From JAIQFF01 sp963788505 (GTDB lineage Bacteria; Acidobacteriota; Terriglobia; Terriglobales; Acidobacteriaceae), in the NCBI GenBank assembly GCA_963788505.1, contig CAWBGY010000014.1:124001-188000 (forward strand): a stretch of 64,000 bases of DNA, given 5' to 3'. Position numbers and translations under genes: made by a program. The notes under the pieces were generated by a model. It was not told where the DNA came from. It was given only the letters and a program-made list of their open reading frames with translations, and searched no databases. This document shows positions 15,886 to 24,807 of this stretch, one piece after another (position 1 is the first letter of the stretch; every line of letters begins with the position of its first letter).

Positions 15886-17400
15886 GTGGTAGAGGATCCA
15901 AAATGGGAACTGGCCATACTGGCCACCGTGCAGGGCTTCTACGAGAAGCTGCTGCAGGATTCCGTTGGTGGCGAGGTCCCGGTTCCGGCTGGCCTGGAGG
16001 CTATCTCCTTGCAGGAGGGAGATGGCGAGGTGCATGCCACGCTCGACCGCATGCGCCGCTGGTTGCGCCTGCTCGATCAGGCCATCACACCGGCTATGCT
16101 GCGGCGGGCCTTTACCGCCGAAACGGATCCCGAAATCGCCGAAGCTGTTCTGCGCTATTTCACCCGCAAGAAAGACACCAGCGACATTAACCGCGACAAG
16201 ACGGACCTGGTCGCCACGTTTCTCTATCGCCACCCGCGCGTGCCGGGACAGTGGGAGCGCCGCGGCTATGGCCTGGACGGATCCCTTCCACTCTCGCCTT
16301 TCGAGATTGCGCTGATCGAAATTCTCGCCGACACCGACGTGCCTTCCCTTTCCGAGGAACACGTGCAGCTGCTGCGGCGCTTCGATCCTCTGCAAGAGGA
16401 AGCGGAGAACTGCCGCGATCTGAACGCGTTGCTCGATTCCGACCTCATTGCCCGGGTGCGAGAAGTCAAGCATTCACTCGATTCGTCTTTCTATCATCCC
16501 GGAGTGCTCGCCACGATCGCGCCCTACAATGCCGCCTTCGGCAAGAAGTTTGACGAGTTTTTTCATGCCGCGGCCGCGGAAATAAGAGAGTTCGCCTCAG
16601 CTCTGGAGGAACAGGGCGGCAGCATTCTCGGCAACGTGGAGGGCGTGGATGTCACCGTCGAACACGTGGCCGCGCTGGAAGAGAGCGAACTGCTGAAAAT
16701 CGACTACGGTACCGCTCTGGATAAATTTCGCCGCGTCTCCAAACTGAAACAGGCTTTGGAGCGGCGTCCACCGATTCGCCGGATATCATATTTTGCCTCG
16801 GTGCCAACGCGCACAACTTCGAGGGTCCCACGCATGCCGGCGCAACCGGCGCCCGCGCGTCGCCGCCGGCCTGCGCTCGATGTGCAGGCGTTGCGCTCGG
16901 CGGTTACGCCCCAGCAGATCTCGACTGAAGAGACCAAGGTCCGCCAGGTGGAAGAGTCCATCCGGGTGTTCGTGCGCGTGGCCGACCCGAAATTCCGCCA
17001 GGTGGTTCCCATGCGGTTCTTCAATCTCACGCTGACCGCGGCCGAAGCCGACGCCTGCAGTGCCGAATATCTCGACGAAAAAAGCGCCCGCGGCAGCGTC
17101 GCCCGAGTGCTCCTGCGCATCGTGGCCGTGGTGGCTCGCATGAGCACGGAACTGGAAGAACTCAAGCGAGTGGAGAACTCGCCTTCATTGTGGAAGCTGC
17201 ACGCGGATTCGCTCCTGGTATTACTGGAAGTGGCCGACGCCCTGTCGGAAAACGCTACCCGGGTGGCCGCGGAAGCAAGCGACCCAGGCAACAACGCGGC
17301 GGGTGAGACCATCAAAGTCTCCCTGCAGCGGCTCCGCCACCGCTGCGATCTCATTACCGACACGCTGGCCCCAACCGGAAGCCAGACTCAGACCGTATAA
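15886..17400 (+). CDS. Hypothetical helical protein, 504 aa
   Basis: I do not recognise this family. The GTG start is preceded by GGGAG at a good distance. The protein has no signal peptide or membrane segment. It divides into a helical N-terminal part (about 1-310), a Pro/Arg-rich linker (about 315-345, PAQPAPARRRRP) and a helical C-terminal part (about 345-504) ending in low-complexity polar residues. Acidic and basic residues alternate, suggesting a soluble cytosolic scaffold. It is transcribed alone, 152 bp before the ferredoxin reductase gene in the same direction. No enzyme motif is visible. Confidence 0.7.
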   Translation: MVEDPKWELAILATVQGFYEKLLQDSVGGEVPVPAGLEAISLQEGDGEVHATLDRMRRWLRLLDQAITPAMLRRAFTAETDPEIAEAVLRYFTRKKDTSDINRDKTDLVATFLYRHPRVPGQWERRGYGLDGSLPLSPFEIALIEILADTDVPSLSEEHVQLLRRFDPLQEEAENCRDLNALLDSDLIARVREVKHSLDSSFYHPGVLATIAPYNAAFGKKFDEFFHAAAAEIREFASALEEQGGSILGNVEGVDVTVEHVAALEESELLKIDYGTALDKFRRVSKLKQALERRPPIRRISYFASVPTRTTSRVPRMPAQPAPARRRRPALDVQALRSAVTPQQISTEETKVRQVEESIRVFVRVADPKFRQVVPMRFFNLTLTAAEADACSAEYLDEKSARGSVARVLLRIVAVVARMSTELEELKRVENSPSLWKLHADSLLVLLEVADALSENATRVAAEASDPGNNAAGETIKVSLQRLRHRCDLITDTLAPTGSQTQTV

Positions 17401-17552
17401 CCCCGTCGCGCATCCCAGACGGCCCGCAGCGCGAGCCACGCATAAATCAACCCCCGTTCTGAATCAGTAACCTGCCTTGAAGGGTTCCGACTTGCCATCC
17501 TCGTACCGGCTGAGGCACCTTATAGGCTCGCCGATTCCGAGGAGCGGCCGCA

Positions 17553-18332
17553 ATGAGCACTTCCGACGACAAGTTTTACCGCGCCAAAATCACCCGGCGC
17601 CAGGACTTTGCGTCCGACCTGTGGATGATCCGCGTGCAGACCAACGGCGAATTCAAGTTCGCTCCCGGCCAGTACGCCACCCTGGGCGTGCAGCGCCCGG
17701 AGAAACGTTCGGAGCGCCCCTATTCCATCGTGTCTTCACCGTATGAGAACGAAATTGAGTTCTTCTTCGAGCTGGTCCCCCAGGGCGAACTGACGCCGGA
17801 CATTTACAAGCTGCAAGTCGGCGATGAACTGTTGATTCGAAAAGTTCCCAAGGGACTCTTCACGCTCGACACTAAGAGTGGCCGCACCAATCACCTGCTG
17901 GTCTCCACCGTTACCGGCATTGCGCCTTTCGTCAGCTACATTCGCACCTTCTACAAAGATTGGAAGGAAGGCAAATTCTCCGGCGAGCACAAGCTATTCT
18001 TGCTCAACGGGGCCAGCCGCTCGTGGGAATTCGGCTACCTTGACGAACTGCGGAAATTCGCCGCCGAAGTGCCGTGGTTGAAGTATGTTCCCACGGTCAG
18101 CCGTCCCTGGGATGATCAGAAATGGACCGGCGAAATCGGCCGGGTCGATGACTTGATCCGCAAGTACGCTGACATGTGGGCTTTGAACGGTACCAACTCC
18201 GCCGGTTATCTGTGCGGCCATCCCCAGATGATCGAGCAGGGCAAAGGAATCCTTCAGCGCATCGGTTTCACCAGGGAAGTCTTGAAAGAGGAAATCTACT
18301 GGGTCCCCGGCAAGGAGAGCAAAACAGCCTAG
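17553..18332 (+). CDS. Ferredoxin/flavodoxin-NADP(+) reductase
   Basis: 259 residues, standard length for the plant-type FNR family (Fpr-like). The FAD-binding block reads RPYSIVSSPYE (about residues 55-65), the NADP region includes LLVSTVTGIAPFVSYIRTFY (about 112-131), and the C-terminal dinucleotide motif is GYLCGHPQMIEQGK. It would exchange electrons between NADPH and ferredoxin or flavodoxin in the cytoplasm. GGAG lies upstream of ATG 17553. It stands alone, with no ferredoxin gene beside it, and the next gene converges on it. Confidence 0.88.
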   Translation: MSTSDDKFYRAKITRRQDFASDLWMIRVQTNGEFKFAPGQYATLGVQRPEKRSERPYSIVSSPYENEIEFFFELVPQGELTPDIYKLQVGDELLIRKVPKGLFTLDTKSGRTNHLLVSTVTGIAPFVSYIRTFYKDWKEGKFSGEHKLFLLNGASRSWEFGYLDELRKFAAEVPWLKYVPTVSRPWDDQKWTGEIGRVDDLIRKYADMWALNGTNSAGYLCGHPQMIEQGKGILQRIGFTREVLKEEIYWVPGKESKTA

Positions 18333-18428
18333 CAGCTTGTCGAGAGACTCTGGCTTTGCGTGGGCTGCGGCTTTTATCCGCTGCCAAATTCACCAAGCCT
18401 CCACCATGGGTTTTCCACTACACCGATT

Positions 18429-19226
18429 TCAGACTGGCCTCGACTGGGATTCGTGCCCGCTCGGCCGCCCACCCTCATGCGCTCCAGGCTTGGGGATGGC
18501 CAGCGTATCCCGGGATGGCTGGTGCAGCGGTTGGCGATTGCGATCCTGAGCGGCGTAAAGGTCATAGTCGGCGCCTCTCAACAGTTCTCCTACCAGGTCA
18601 TGATTTTCAGTTACTTCGCAGAAAATAACAGGTCGAGATTCAAGCAGCTTCCGAGCACCGCTCAAAACTGCATACTCCATGCCCTCGACATCTATTTTCA
18701 GGACTTGGGGTGCAGGAAAGTGATCGAGCATCCAGTCCAGCGTGACTGTAACCACCGACTGGGCAAGACCACTGCCTCTCAACGAGTTCGAGGCCTTCCC
18801 ACGATCCGACAGGTAGAGTTTGGCAACTCCTTGACGGTCGGAGACGGCAGCAGGAAGCACGGTTACATTCAGCTGGTTGAGCAGGGCCGAGCGATGCATC
18901 AAATTCGCCAGCCAGATATCGGCTTCCACGGCCACAACCTGGGCGCCGAGCGAAGCCGCGGCAAAGGAGAATAATCCAACGTTCGCCCCTATGTCCCACA
19001 CGGTCATTTCGGGCCGCACTAATTCACGAACCATGGAAAGCAGGAAGGGATCGACCTTAGCGATGTCGCGTCTCCAATATCCCAGCGCCGAATCGGGTGA
19101 GACCAATAGTGGAGCGCTGGCGAATTCCGGTGGAAGGTGCCGCTTCAGCACGACTCCACGCCCCAGCGTCTTCAAGATCCGTCGAATCACTAAGCGGCAG
19201 AGTATAGCAAACCGGAAGGCCCTCAT
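18429..19226 (-). CDS. FkbM-family methyltransferase
   Basis: About 265 residues from the ATG at 19226 (MRAFRFAILCRLVIRRIL). The FkbM signature is clear: MTVWDIGANVGLFSFAAASL (SAM motif I), VVAVEADIW (motif II) and LKIDVEGMEYAVLSGARKLL (C-terminal conserved block). These enzymes O-methylate sugars or polyketides, often in glycan biosynthesis. A longer frame to 19361 would overlap the upstream cupin gene and is rejected. It lies 49 bp downstream of the cupin gene, same strand, and probably belongs to the same transcript. Confidence 0.85.
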   Translation of the reverse strand: MRAFRFAILCRLVIRRILKTLGRGVVLKRHLPPEFASAPLLVSPDSALGYWRRDIAKVDPFLLSMVRELVRPEMTVWDIGANVGLFSFAAASLGAQVVAVEADIWLANLMHRSALLNQLNVTVLPAAVSDRQGVAKLYLSDRGKASNSLRGSGLAQSVVTVTLDWMLDHFPAPQVLKIDVEGMEYAVLSGARKLLESRPVIFCEVTENHDLVGELLRGADYDLYAAQDRNRQPLHQPSRDTLAIPKPGAHEGGRPSGHESQSRPV

Positions 19227-19275
19227 CGTCGGACGGGAGCGCGAAATTCCCCCTCGCGTCCTTTGCGCTTGCATC

Positions 19276-19605
19276 CTAGGTCTCGGCCGGAGCAAAGAAC
19301 ACCACGACCACAAGTTCCTCCGCAATGTCGTAGAAACGATGCTCCACTCCCGCCGCCACAAAAATCACGCTACCCTGGCAGACGGCCTGGTCTTCCGAGC
19401 CCGCTCTCATGCGCGCCCGCCCGCGCGCAACGTAGTACATCTCGTCTTCCTGGTGAGGCTTTTGCAGGTCAGTGCCACCGGCCGGCAAGCTATAGACTCC
19501 GGCACTCATCGCCGAAACGCGCAAAAACTCCAGGTAGGATTTCCCGGTCTGCGCGCGCTGCTGTTCCAGGTGGTCGATCTGGAAAAATCCTTCAAGTTTC
19601 TTCAT
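19276..19605 (-). CDS. Small cupin-domain protein
   Basis: 109 residues forming a single cupin barrel. Motif 1 appears as KPHQEDEMYYVARGRARM (His, Gln-Glu-Asp-Glu, Tyr), and motif 2 as GVEHRFYDI with a His. Such proteins bind a divalent metal and act as isomerases, dioxygenases or simple binding proteins; the sequence does not say which. The start at 19605 (MKKLEGFFQIDHLE) is the first ATG of the frame. It is upstream of and probably co-transcribed with the FkbM methyltransferase. Confidence 0.82.
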   Translation of the reverse strand: MKKLEGFFQIDHLEQQRAQTGKSYLEFLRVSAMSAGVYSLPAGGTDLQKPHQEDEMYYVARGRARMRAGSEDQAVCQGSVIFVAAGVEHRFYDIAEELVVVVFFAPAET

Positions 19606-19736
19606 GCCTGATCCCAGTGTCGCGAATCCTTGCCGAAAGAATATACAGCCCGAAGGAGATTTCCAAATATCCGCATGATTTCAATCGAGGTTGCCATGGC
19701 GTTCTTCGCGGCCTTCGCGCGTTCTTGACGAGCTTT

Positions 19737-19797
19737 TGCGGTCAAGGGCTTTTTACCGCAAAGGGCGCAAAGAGATGCCGAGAAGGACGCAAAGACA
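19737..19797. repeat. GCAAAG-word repeat remnant
   Basis: Contains ACCGCAAAGGGCGCAAAGAG and GGACGCAAAGAC, related to the repeat at 11909-11997. It lies between the cupin gene and ilvD. Confidence 0.5.
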
Positions 19798-19869
19798 GCA
19801 TCCGTACAGATTTCCCCTTGCCCATCCAGGCTTCTAAGATGAACGCGTCTCTGTCATAATCTTTGTCCC

Positions 19870-21543
19870 ATGGATCTTAAACACCGCAGTCGCGGCATCA
19901 CCGACGGACGCGACCGAGCCCCGTCCCGTGCCATGTTCAAGGCCGTCGGATTCACCGATAGCGATTTAAGCAAGCCCCTCATCGGCGTGGCCAATACCTG
20001 GATCGAAACCATGCCCTGCAACTTCCATTTGCGCCGCTTATCGGCCAAGGTCAAGGAAGGCATCCGCGCCGCCGGCGGCACTCCCATGGAGTTCAACACC
20101 ATCGCCATCAGCGACGGCGAGACCATGGGTACCGAAGGTATGCGCGCCTCGCTGGTCAGCCGCGAACTGATTGCGGACTCCATCGAACTGGTTTGCCGGG
20201 GACAGATGTTCGACGCGCTGGTTTGCGTCGTGGGCTGCGATAAAACCATTCCCGCGGGAGCGATGGCTTTGGCGCGGCTCGATATTCCTGGCCTTGTGCT
20301 TTACGGTGGCACCATCGCCGCCGGCAACTATCGCGGCAAAGATGTGACCATTCAGGATGTATTCGAAGCGGTGGGGGCCAACGCCGCCGGCAAGATGACG
20401 GACGCGGAACTGCACGACCTGGAAGATGTCGCCTGCCCAGCCGCGGGCGCCTGTGGCGGCCAATACACCGCCAACACCATGTCCACGGTGATGGAGATGA
20501 TCGGCCTTTCTCCCATGGGCTTCAACAGCGTTCCCGCCATGGACCCGAAGAAAGACCAGGTCGCTTATGACTGCGGCGCGGTGGTGATGAGTCTGTTGCG
20601 CCAGGGCGTCAGTCCCAGAGACATTCTCACCAGGCCCGCATTCGAGAACGCTATCGCGGGCGTCGCCGCCACCGGAGGCTCGACTAATGCGGTTTTGCAC
20701 CTGCTTGCGATCGCGCGCGAGGCTGGTGTCCCCTTGCACATTGATGATTTCCAGAAAGTCAGTGAGCGCACGCCGCTGCTGGCCGACCTGAAACCTTCCG
20801 GGCGTTTTGTGGCTGCTGACATGCACCGCGCCGGCGGCATACGTCTGCTGGTGCAGCGACTGTTGCAGGGCAAACATCTCCGCGAGGATGCACTCACGGT
20901 CACCGGCAAGACCCTGGGGGTCGAAGGCGAGAGCGCCGTCGAGACGCCGGGTCAGGAAGTGATCGCACCGCTGGACAAGCCGTTAAAGAAAACCGGCGGC
21001 CTGGTCATTCTGCACGGCAACCTTGCACCCGAGGGCTGTGTGGCCAAAATCAGCGGCCACGAACGCCTGAGCCATCGCGGACCGGCACGCGTTTTCGACT
21101 CCGAAGAAGACGCCATGACCGCAGTCACCGAAAAACGCATCAAGGCGGGAGACGTAGTAGTGATCCGCTACGAAGGGCCAAAAGGGGGCCCGGGGATGCG
21201 CGAGATGCTGAGCGTGACGGCTGCGATTGTCGGCGAAGGTCTGGGCGGATCCGTGGCCTTGTTGACCGACGGACGATTCAGCGGCGCCACCCGCGGCCTG
21301 ATGGCAGGACACGTGTCTCCCGAAGCCGCACTGGGTGGTCCCATCGCGGCCGTGCACGAAGGCGATACGATTCACTTTGACGTCAATCAGCGTGTTCTGG
21401 AAGTCGAAGTCAGCGACGCGGCCTTGCGCCAGCGCATGGCCCAGTGGAAACCTCCCCAGCCGCGCTACCCGTCCGGCGTGTTCGCCAAGTACGCAGCGCT
21501 GGTGTCCACGGCATCGGAAGGCGCCATTACCAAACCAAAATAG
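19870..21543 (+). CDS. ilvD: Dihydroxy-acid dehydratase
   Basis: 557 residues, the usual length. The enzyme dehydrates 2,3-dihydroxy-3-methylbutanoate or -pentanoate to the 2-oxo acids in valine, leucine and isoleucine synthesis. Family blocks are visible: DRAPSRAMFKAVGFTD, the Fe-S cysteines at MPCNFH, VGCDKTIPAG and CGGQYTANTM, the ATGGSTNAVLHLLAIA motif, GPKGGPGMREML and LLTDGRFSGATRG. It is a cytosolic, oxygen-sensitive Fe-S enzyme. The start MDLKHRSRGITDGRDR is the family's typical N-terminus. No other ilv genes are adjacent. Confidence 0.95.
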   Translation: MDLKHRSRGITDGRDRAPSRAMFKAVGFTDSDLSKPLIGVANTWIETMPCNFHLRRLSAKVKEGIRAAGGTPMEFNTIAISDGETMGTEGMRASLVSRELIADSIELVCRGQMFDALVCVVGCDKTIPAGAMALARLDIPGLVLYGGTIAAGNYRGKDVTIQDVFEAVGANAAGKMTDAELHDLEDVACPAAGACGGQYTANTMSTVMEMIGLSPMGFNSVPAMDPKKDQVAYDCGAVVMSLLRQGVSPRDILTRPAFENAIAGVAATGGSTNAVLHLLAIAREAGVPLHIDDFQKVSERTPLLADLKPSGRFVAADMHRAGGIRLLVQRLLQGKHLREDALTVTGKTLGVEGESAVETPGQEVIAPLDKPLKKTGGLVILHGNLAPEGCVAKISGHERLSHRGPARVFDSEEDAMTAVTEKRIKAGDVVVIRYEGPKGGPGMREMLSVTAAIVGEGLGGSVALLTDGRFSGATRGLMAGHVSPEAALGGPIAAVHEGDTIHFDVNQRVLEVEVSDAALRQRMAQWKPPQPRYPSGVFAKYAALVSTASEGAITKPK

Positions 21544-21734
21544 CCGTTTCCACCACAAGAATGAAGACTTCGGGTGATGCCGCCACCGGCCATCCCAGCC
21601 CGTTCCCAGATGGGCGACGGCATCGCTCCCCCCAAGCCGAAAGTGGGAAGATTTGATTCAAGTTTGGCAAGGCTGCGCAAATTTTTGCGCAATTTCCATT
21701 GAGGCTGCATTCCCCCTCACAAAAGTGCTTTTTC

Positions 21735-21952
21735 AGGAGGCACTTACGGGACTCGGCTTTGGCATTCAAAGTGCAATTTACCAGATCAGGTGCGTGGGTC
21801 GTAGCGGTGCTTACGTCCTGCCGGACTCACCCGTTCAACCGTGGCGCACGCCATGTTGAACCGCCAAAACTGTCTGGAGAACAGCTTTTCGGGGGAGAGG
21901 TTGTTCAACGAACGCCCCAGGGCTTAAACGAGCCTTGGGGCGTTTTGTTCTG
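21735..21952 (+). ncRNA. Candidate structured small RNA (6S-like?) with terminator
   Basis: Between ilvD and the next gene lies a chain of hairpins with no coding potential: GCACTT (about 21740)/AAGTGC; GTGGGTC (21794-21800)/GACTCAC with internal GTAG/CTTAC; GTTCAACCGTGGC (21833-21845)/GCCATGTTGAAC; GAACAGC/GTTGTTC; then a perfect terminator at 21911. The block CCGGACUCACCCGUUCAACC has a feel of the 3' half of 6S RNA, but the match is from memory and weak. SRP RNA was considered (UUUACCAGAUCAGG) and rejected because the universally conserved GGAA tetraloop core is missing. The 5' end is a guess. Confidence 0.4.
21911..21952 (+). terminator. Rho-independent terminator
   Basis: A 14-bp stem (21911-21924 with 21931-21944, one G-U pair) closes a six-base loop TAAACG and is followed by TTTT and a T-rich run. 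It would end a transcript coming from the left, either ilvD read-through or the candidate small RNA. On the opposite strand it also precedes the end of the next gene. Confidence 0.85.
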
Positions 21953-21964
21953 TTTCCATCGAAT

Positions 21965-22309
21965 TTAGGGTCGACGGGCGGGCGCGGGACCTGGCGGCAG
22001 TATCTCAGGTTCGGTGGAGCGAACCTGCTGGCGGGTCACGAAATACACGGCGGCGGTCCAAGTGGGAAATAGATCGAAGCCGGGAATGAGTTCCGCCGTA
22101 AGTGTAGGCAAAAAGGCCCAATGCCATCCCAAGAGCCGGATCAGAATTACCGCGGCCACGGCGTCGAGTAGGACATCCGCCGGCGACATACCTCCAGGGG
22201 CAAAAAGCGGCAACGCTCCGATCTGGATGGCGTCCACCACGATTGCCACCAGCCAAGCCAGTCGATGTTCCGGAGACTTGATCGCCTTCAGAAAACCAAA
22301 CAGCCGCAT
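21965..22309 (-). CDS. Small integral membrane protein, 114 aa
   Basis: The start MRLFGFLKAIKSPEHRLAW is preceded by AGGG at close distance. Two to three hydrophobic stretches are seen (AWLVAIVVDAIQIGALPLF, about 18-36; VLLDAVAAVILIRLLGWHWA, about 46-65; a weaker third near WTAAVYFV), followed by a Pro-rich soluble tail (LPPGPAPARRP). It looks like a small inner-membrane protein. I do not recognise a functional family. It stands between the terminator and the S9 peptidase gene, on the same strand as the latter. Confidence 0.65.
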   Translation of the reverse strand: MRLFGFLKAIKSPEHRLAWLVAIVVDAIQIGALPLFAPGGMSPADVLLDAVAAVILIRLLGWHWAFLPTLTAELIPGFDLFPTWTAAVYFVTRQQVRSTEPEILPPGPAPARRP

Positions 22310-22376
22310 AAGGACCCTAATATAGGATACTCCGGCTAGGCTCCCGGCGGAACTTCATCGAGCGGTACTTCGGGGG

Positions 22377-22403
22377 GCTGAAGCCCGACTGCAGGGCTTC
22401 AGC
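22377..22403. terminator. Hairpin at the 3' end of the S9 peptidase gene
   Basis: GCTGAAGCCC (22377-22386) and GGGCTTCAGC (22394-22403) are perfect 10-bp arms around GACTGCA. The hairpin overlaps the last codons of the S9 peptidase gene (end 22399) and no T-run follows, so it is as likely a dispersed GGGCTTCAG repeat as a terminator. Confidence 0.55.
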
Positions 22404-24513
22404 GGTCCAGCTTCGGAGCGGCGGCCGGCCGCGCCGGAGTACCGTCTGCCTTCACGTAATGCGCATACCAGGCCAGGTAGCGCTCAAGCCGGTCCTTGAG
22501 ATGAGAGGGTGCCTTGAATTCATGGTACTCGCCGGGATAGACGACCAGTTCAGTTTCGCGGCCTAGGCTCTTCAGCGCCTGATACATCTGCTCGCCGCCG
22601 AGAATGGGCACATTCCAGTCGATGTTCCCGCCCATGAACAGAGTCGGCGTCGTGACGTTCTCAATCTTGTAGAAAGGCGAGACCCTGTCCCAGACCGCTT
22701 TGTCTTTCCATGGATATCCCAGCTCATATTCGTAGTCTCGGATGTACTGGTCGTGCCCGTACATGGAGGCAAACAATCCCGCACCGGCGCCCGAAATGGC
22801 GGCCTTGAACCGCGTGGTCTGGGCAATGATGAAATCCGTCGAGATGCCGCCGTAAGACCAGCCCCCGACACCCAGTTTGTCGGGATCAACCAGGCCTTGA
22901 GCGATGGCATAGTCGACCATGGCCATATCGTCCTGAAAGTCCTTGTTGCCCCAATCGGCGTCGATGGCCTTTGAATAGGCTTCTCCGTAGCCGGTCGAGC
23001 CGCGCGGATTCGGATACAGCACCACGTAGCCGTTGGCCGCGAAAAGCTGCGCCAGGTGGGTGAACTCAGCGTAGTAAGCCCAGACCGGCCCGCCATGCGG
23101 ACGCAGAATGGCCGGATACTTCTTTCCCGGCACGTAGTCGAGCGGCTTATAAAGGTAGCCCGAAACGATTGTGCCGTCCTTGCTCTTGAACTTGACGTAC
23201 TCCGGCGTCGTGAGTTTGACCTGGGAGATAAATTCGTCGTTGGTGTGCGTAATCCGGGTGAGCTTGCCGTCGGGGAGGGTGAAGATTTCGCTGGGACGAT
23301 CCACGGTGGTGACCAGCGCCGCCACTGCGCCGGATTTGGCGAGGGAATAGTCGTAGACCATCAGGCGGCCGCCGATCGGACGCGTAATTTCGCCGCCCCC
23401 AACTGGAATGCGGCACAGGTTCTGGGTACCGTCATCATCGGCAATGAAGTAAATGAACTTGCCGTCAGGCGAGAAGTGGGGCTCGCTCGACACACGGTCC
23501 AGTTTCAACGTGAGGACTTTTGCTTCGCCGCCCGCGGCAGGCGAGACCGCGATGTGGCTGGTGGCGTAGACCAGGAGTTTCGGATCGAGCTGGGTCACAT
23601 AAGCGATCCACTTTCCGTCCGGTGACCAGGCAGGCGCATCGTCGGAACCAGGATTCGTCGTGATCTGCGTCAGGTGAGCGCCCTTGTCCTGGTTATCGGC
23701 GGCCACGACCCAGATGTTGGAGTCATAGGTGCGATCCGGGTCCGGAATGGAACGGTTGCTGCTGAAGGCGAGGAGCTTGCCATCGGGCGACCATGCCGGG
23801 TGCTTATCATCGAAGTCGCCGGAGGTGACCTGGGTCAACGACTTGCTGGCCAGGTCGAAGACGTAAAGATGAGTACGCAGGCGCTCCAGATAACCAATTT
23901 CATCTTCCTTGAATTGATAGCGGTCAATCACCCACGGCCGCTGGGCTGTGGGCTTTTTGTCCTTGGTCTCCTTGCCCTCGCTCTCAACCTGGACTTTTTC
24001 TTTGGCTGCCTTCAGGTCTTCCGGGGACGGATCTTGCAACACTAGAACAACGCGCCGGCTGTCCGGCGACCAGGCAAAATCTTTAACGTCCTGGACGGTC
24101 TCAATGAGAGGCTCGGCCTCTCCGCCGAGACGGTTCAACAACCAGACGTAGGTCTTGCCCTCCTTGCGTCCGGAAAGAAACGCGAGATACTTCCCGTCCG
24201 GGCTCCAGCGCGGATGTTCCGACGACTCATCTTTCGCCGTCATGGGAAGGGCATCACCACCCCCCGCCGGCACCATCCAGATGCGCGTCTTTTCTTCGTC
24301 GTCCTTCAGCGACGGAATCGAAACTGTGTAAGCGATCCACTGCCCGTCGGAACTGATCTGCGGGTCATCGACCTCCCGCACCTGAAAATAATCGTCAATC
24401 GTAATGGGCCGACGCGCAGCCGGCGCCGTTTGTGCGCCTACAGCGGATGGAAAGGAAAAAAAAGAGGCAAAGGCAAGCGCCACGATGGGCAGAAGGTTCG
24501 GCCGAGGCTTCAT
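22399..24513 (-). CDS. S9-family serine peptidase (prolyl oligopeptidase/DPP-like), exported
   Basis: 704 residues. A signal peptide (LPIVALAFASFFSFPSAVGA) is followed by a PD40/WD40-type propeller (about 40-420, with repeated DPQISSDGQWIAYTV-like and WSPDGKWIAYV blades) and a C-terminal alpha/beta hydrolase domain. The nucleophile motif GGWSYGG is near residue 553, the Asp near MGGNIDWNVP (about 631), and the His near YPGEYHEF (about 664). The order and length match acylaminoacyl-peptidase/DPP IV relatives that trim oligopeptides. It would be periplasmic or secreted. Along with the M28 and S58 peptidases here, it points to peptide scavenging. Confidence 0.92.
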   Translation of the reverse strand: MKPRPNLLPIVALAFASFFSFPSAVGAQTAPAARRPITIDDYFQVREVDDPQISSDGQWIAYTVSIPSLKDDEEKTRIWMVPAGGGDALPMTAKDESSEHPRWSPDGKYLAFLSGRKEGKTYVWLLNRLGGEAEPLIETVQDVKDFAWSPDSRRVVLVLQDPSPEDLKAAKEKVQVESEGKETKDKKPTAQRPWVIDRYQFKEDEIGYLERLRTHLYVFDLASKSLTQVTSGDFDDKHPAWSPDGKLLAFSSNRSIPDPDRTYDSNIWVVAADNQDKGAHLTQITTNPGSDDAPAWSPDGKWIAYVTQLDPKLLVYATSHIAVSPAAGGEAKVLTLKLDRVSSEPHFSPDGKFIYFIADDDGTQNLCRIPVGGGEITRPIGGRLMVYDYSLAKSGAVAALVTTVDRPSEIFTLPDGKLTRITHTNDEFISQVKLTTPEYVKFKSKDGTIVSGYLYKPLDYVPGKKYPAILRPHGGPVWAYYAEFTHLAQLFAANGYVVLYPNPRGSTGYGEAYSKAIDADWGNKDFQDDMAMVDYAIAQGLVDPDKLGVGGWSYGGISTDFIIAQTTRFKAAISGAGAGLFASMYGHDQYIRDYEYELGYPWKDKAVWDRVSPFYKIENVTTPTLFMGGNIDWNVPILGGEQMYQALKSLGRETELVVYPGEYHEFKAPSHLKDRLERYLAWYAHYVKADGTPARPAAAPKLDR

Positions 24514-24585
24514 CTATATGACCCTTGGACAGAGAACAAAGAGGATTGAGAAAAATCTGCCGGAGTGTAACACAGAACGATTCAT

Positions 24586-24786
24586 GTAGGCGCGAGCGTC
24601 CCCGCTCGTGCAGCTCGACCACGAACCGCGTAGGGACAGATGTCCACATCTGTCCGGCGGAGCGAAGCTCCGCTATTCTTCGCTGGCGCCAAGAAAAACC
24701 GAAGCTCCGCTATTCTTCACTCCGCCAAGAAAAACTTGTCGAGCTTTGCTCGACCGGGCAGATGAGGACATCTGCCCCTACGTGCC
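24586..24786. repeat. Cluster of nested palindromic repeats
   Basis: The block starts with a half copy (24586-24613) of the REP arm found at 1205-1233. It then carries CGTAGGGACAGATGTCCAC at 24629 paired with a GACATCTGCCCCTACG-type arm near 24767-24782, and two copies of GAAGCTCCGCTATTCTTC (near 24665 and 24700). It fills the gap between the S9 peptidase start and pncB end. No transposase or coding sequence is present. Confidence 0.75.
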
Positions 24787-24807
24787 CAGGATGACAGGAG
24801 AATCACT

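Noticed and set aside
21770..21830. Possible SRP RNA (TTTACCAGATCAGG and GTAGCGGTGC words)
   Set aside because: The universally conserved GGAA loop and AGCAG core do not follow, so the similarity is coincidental.
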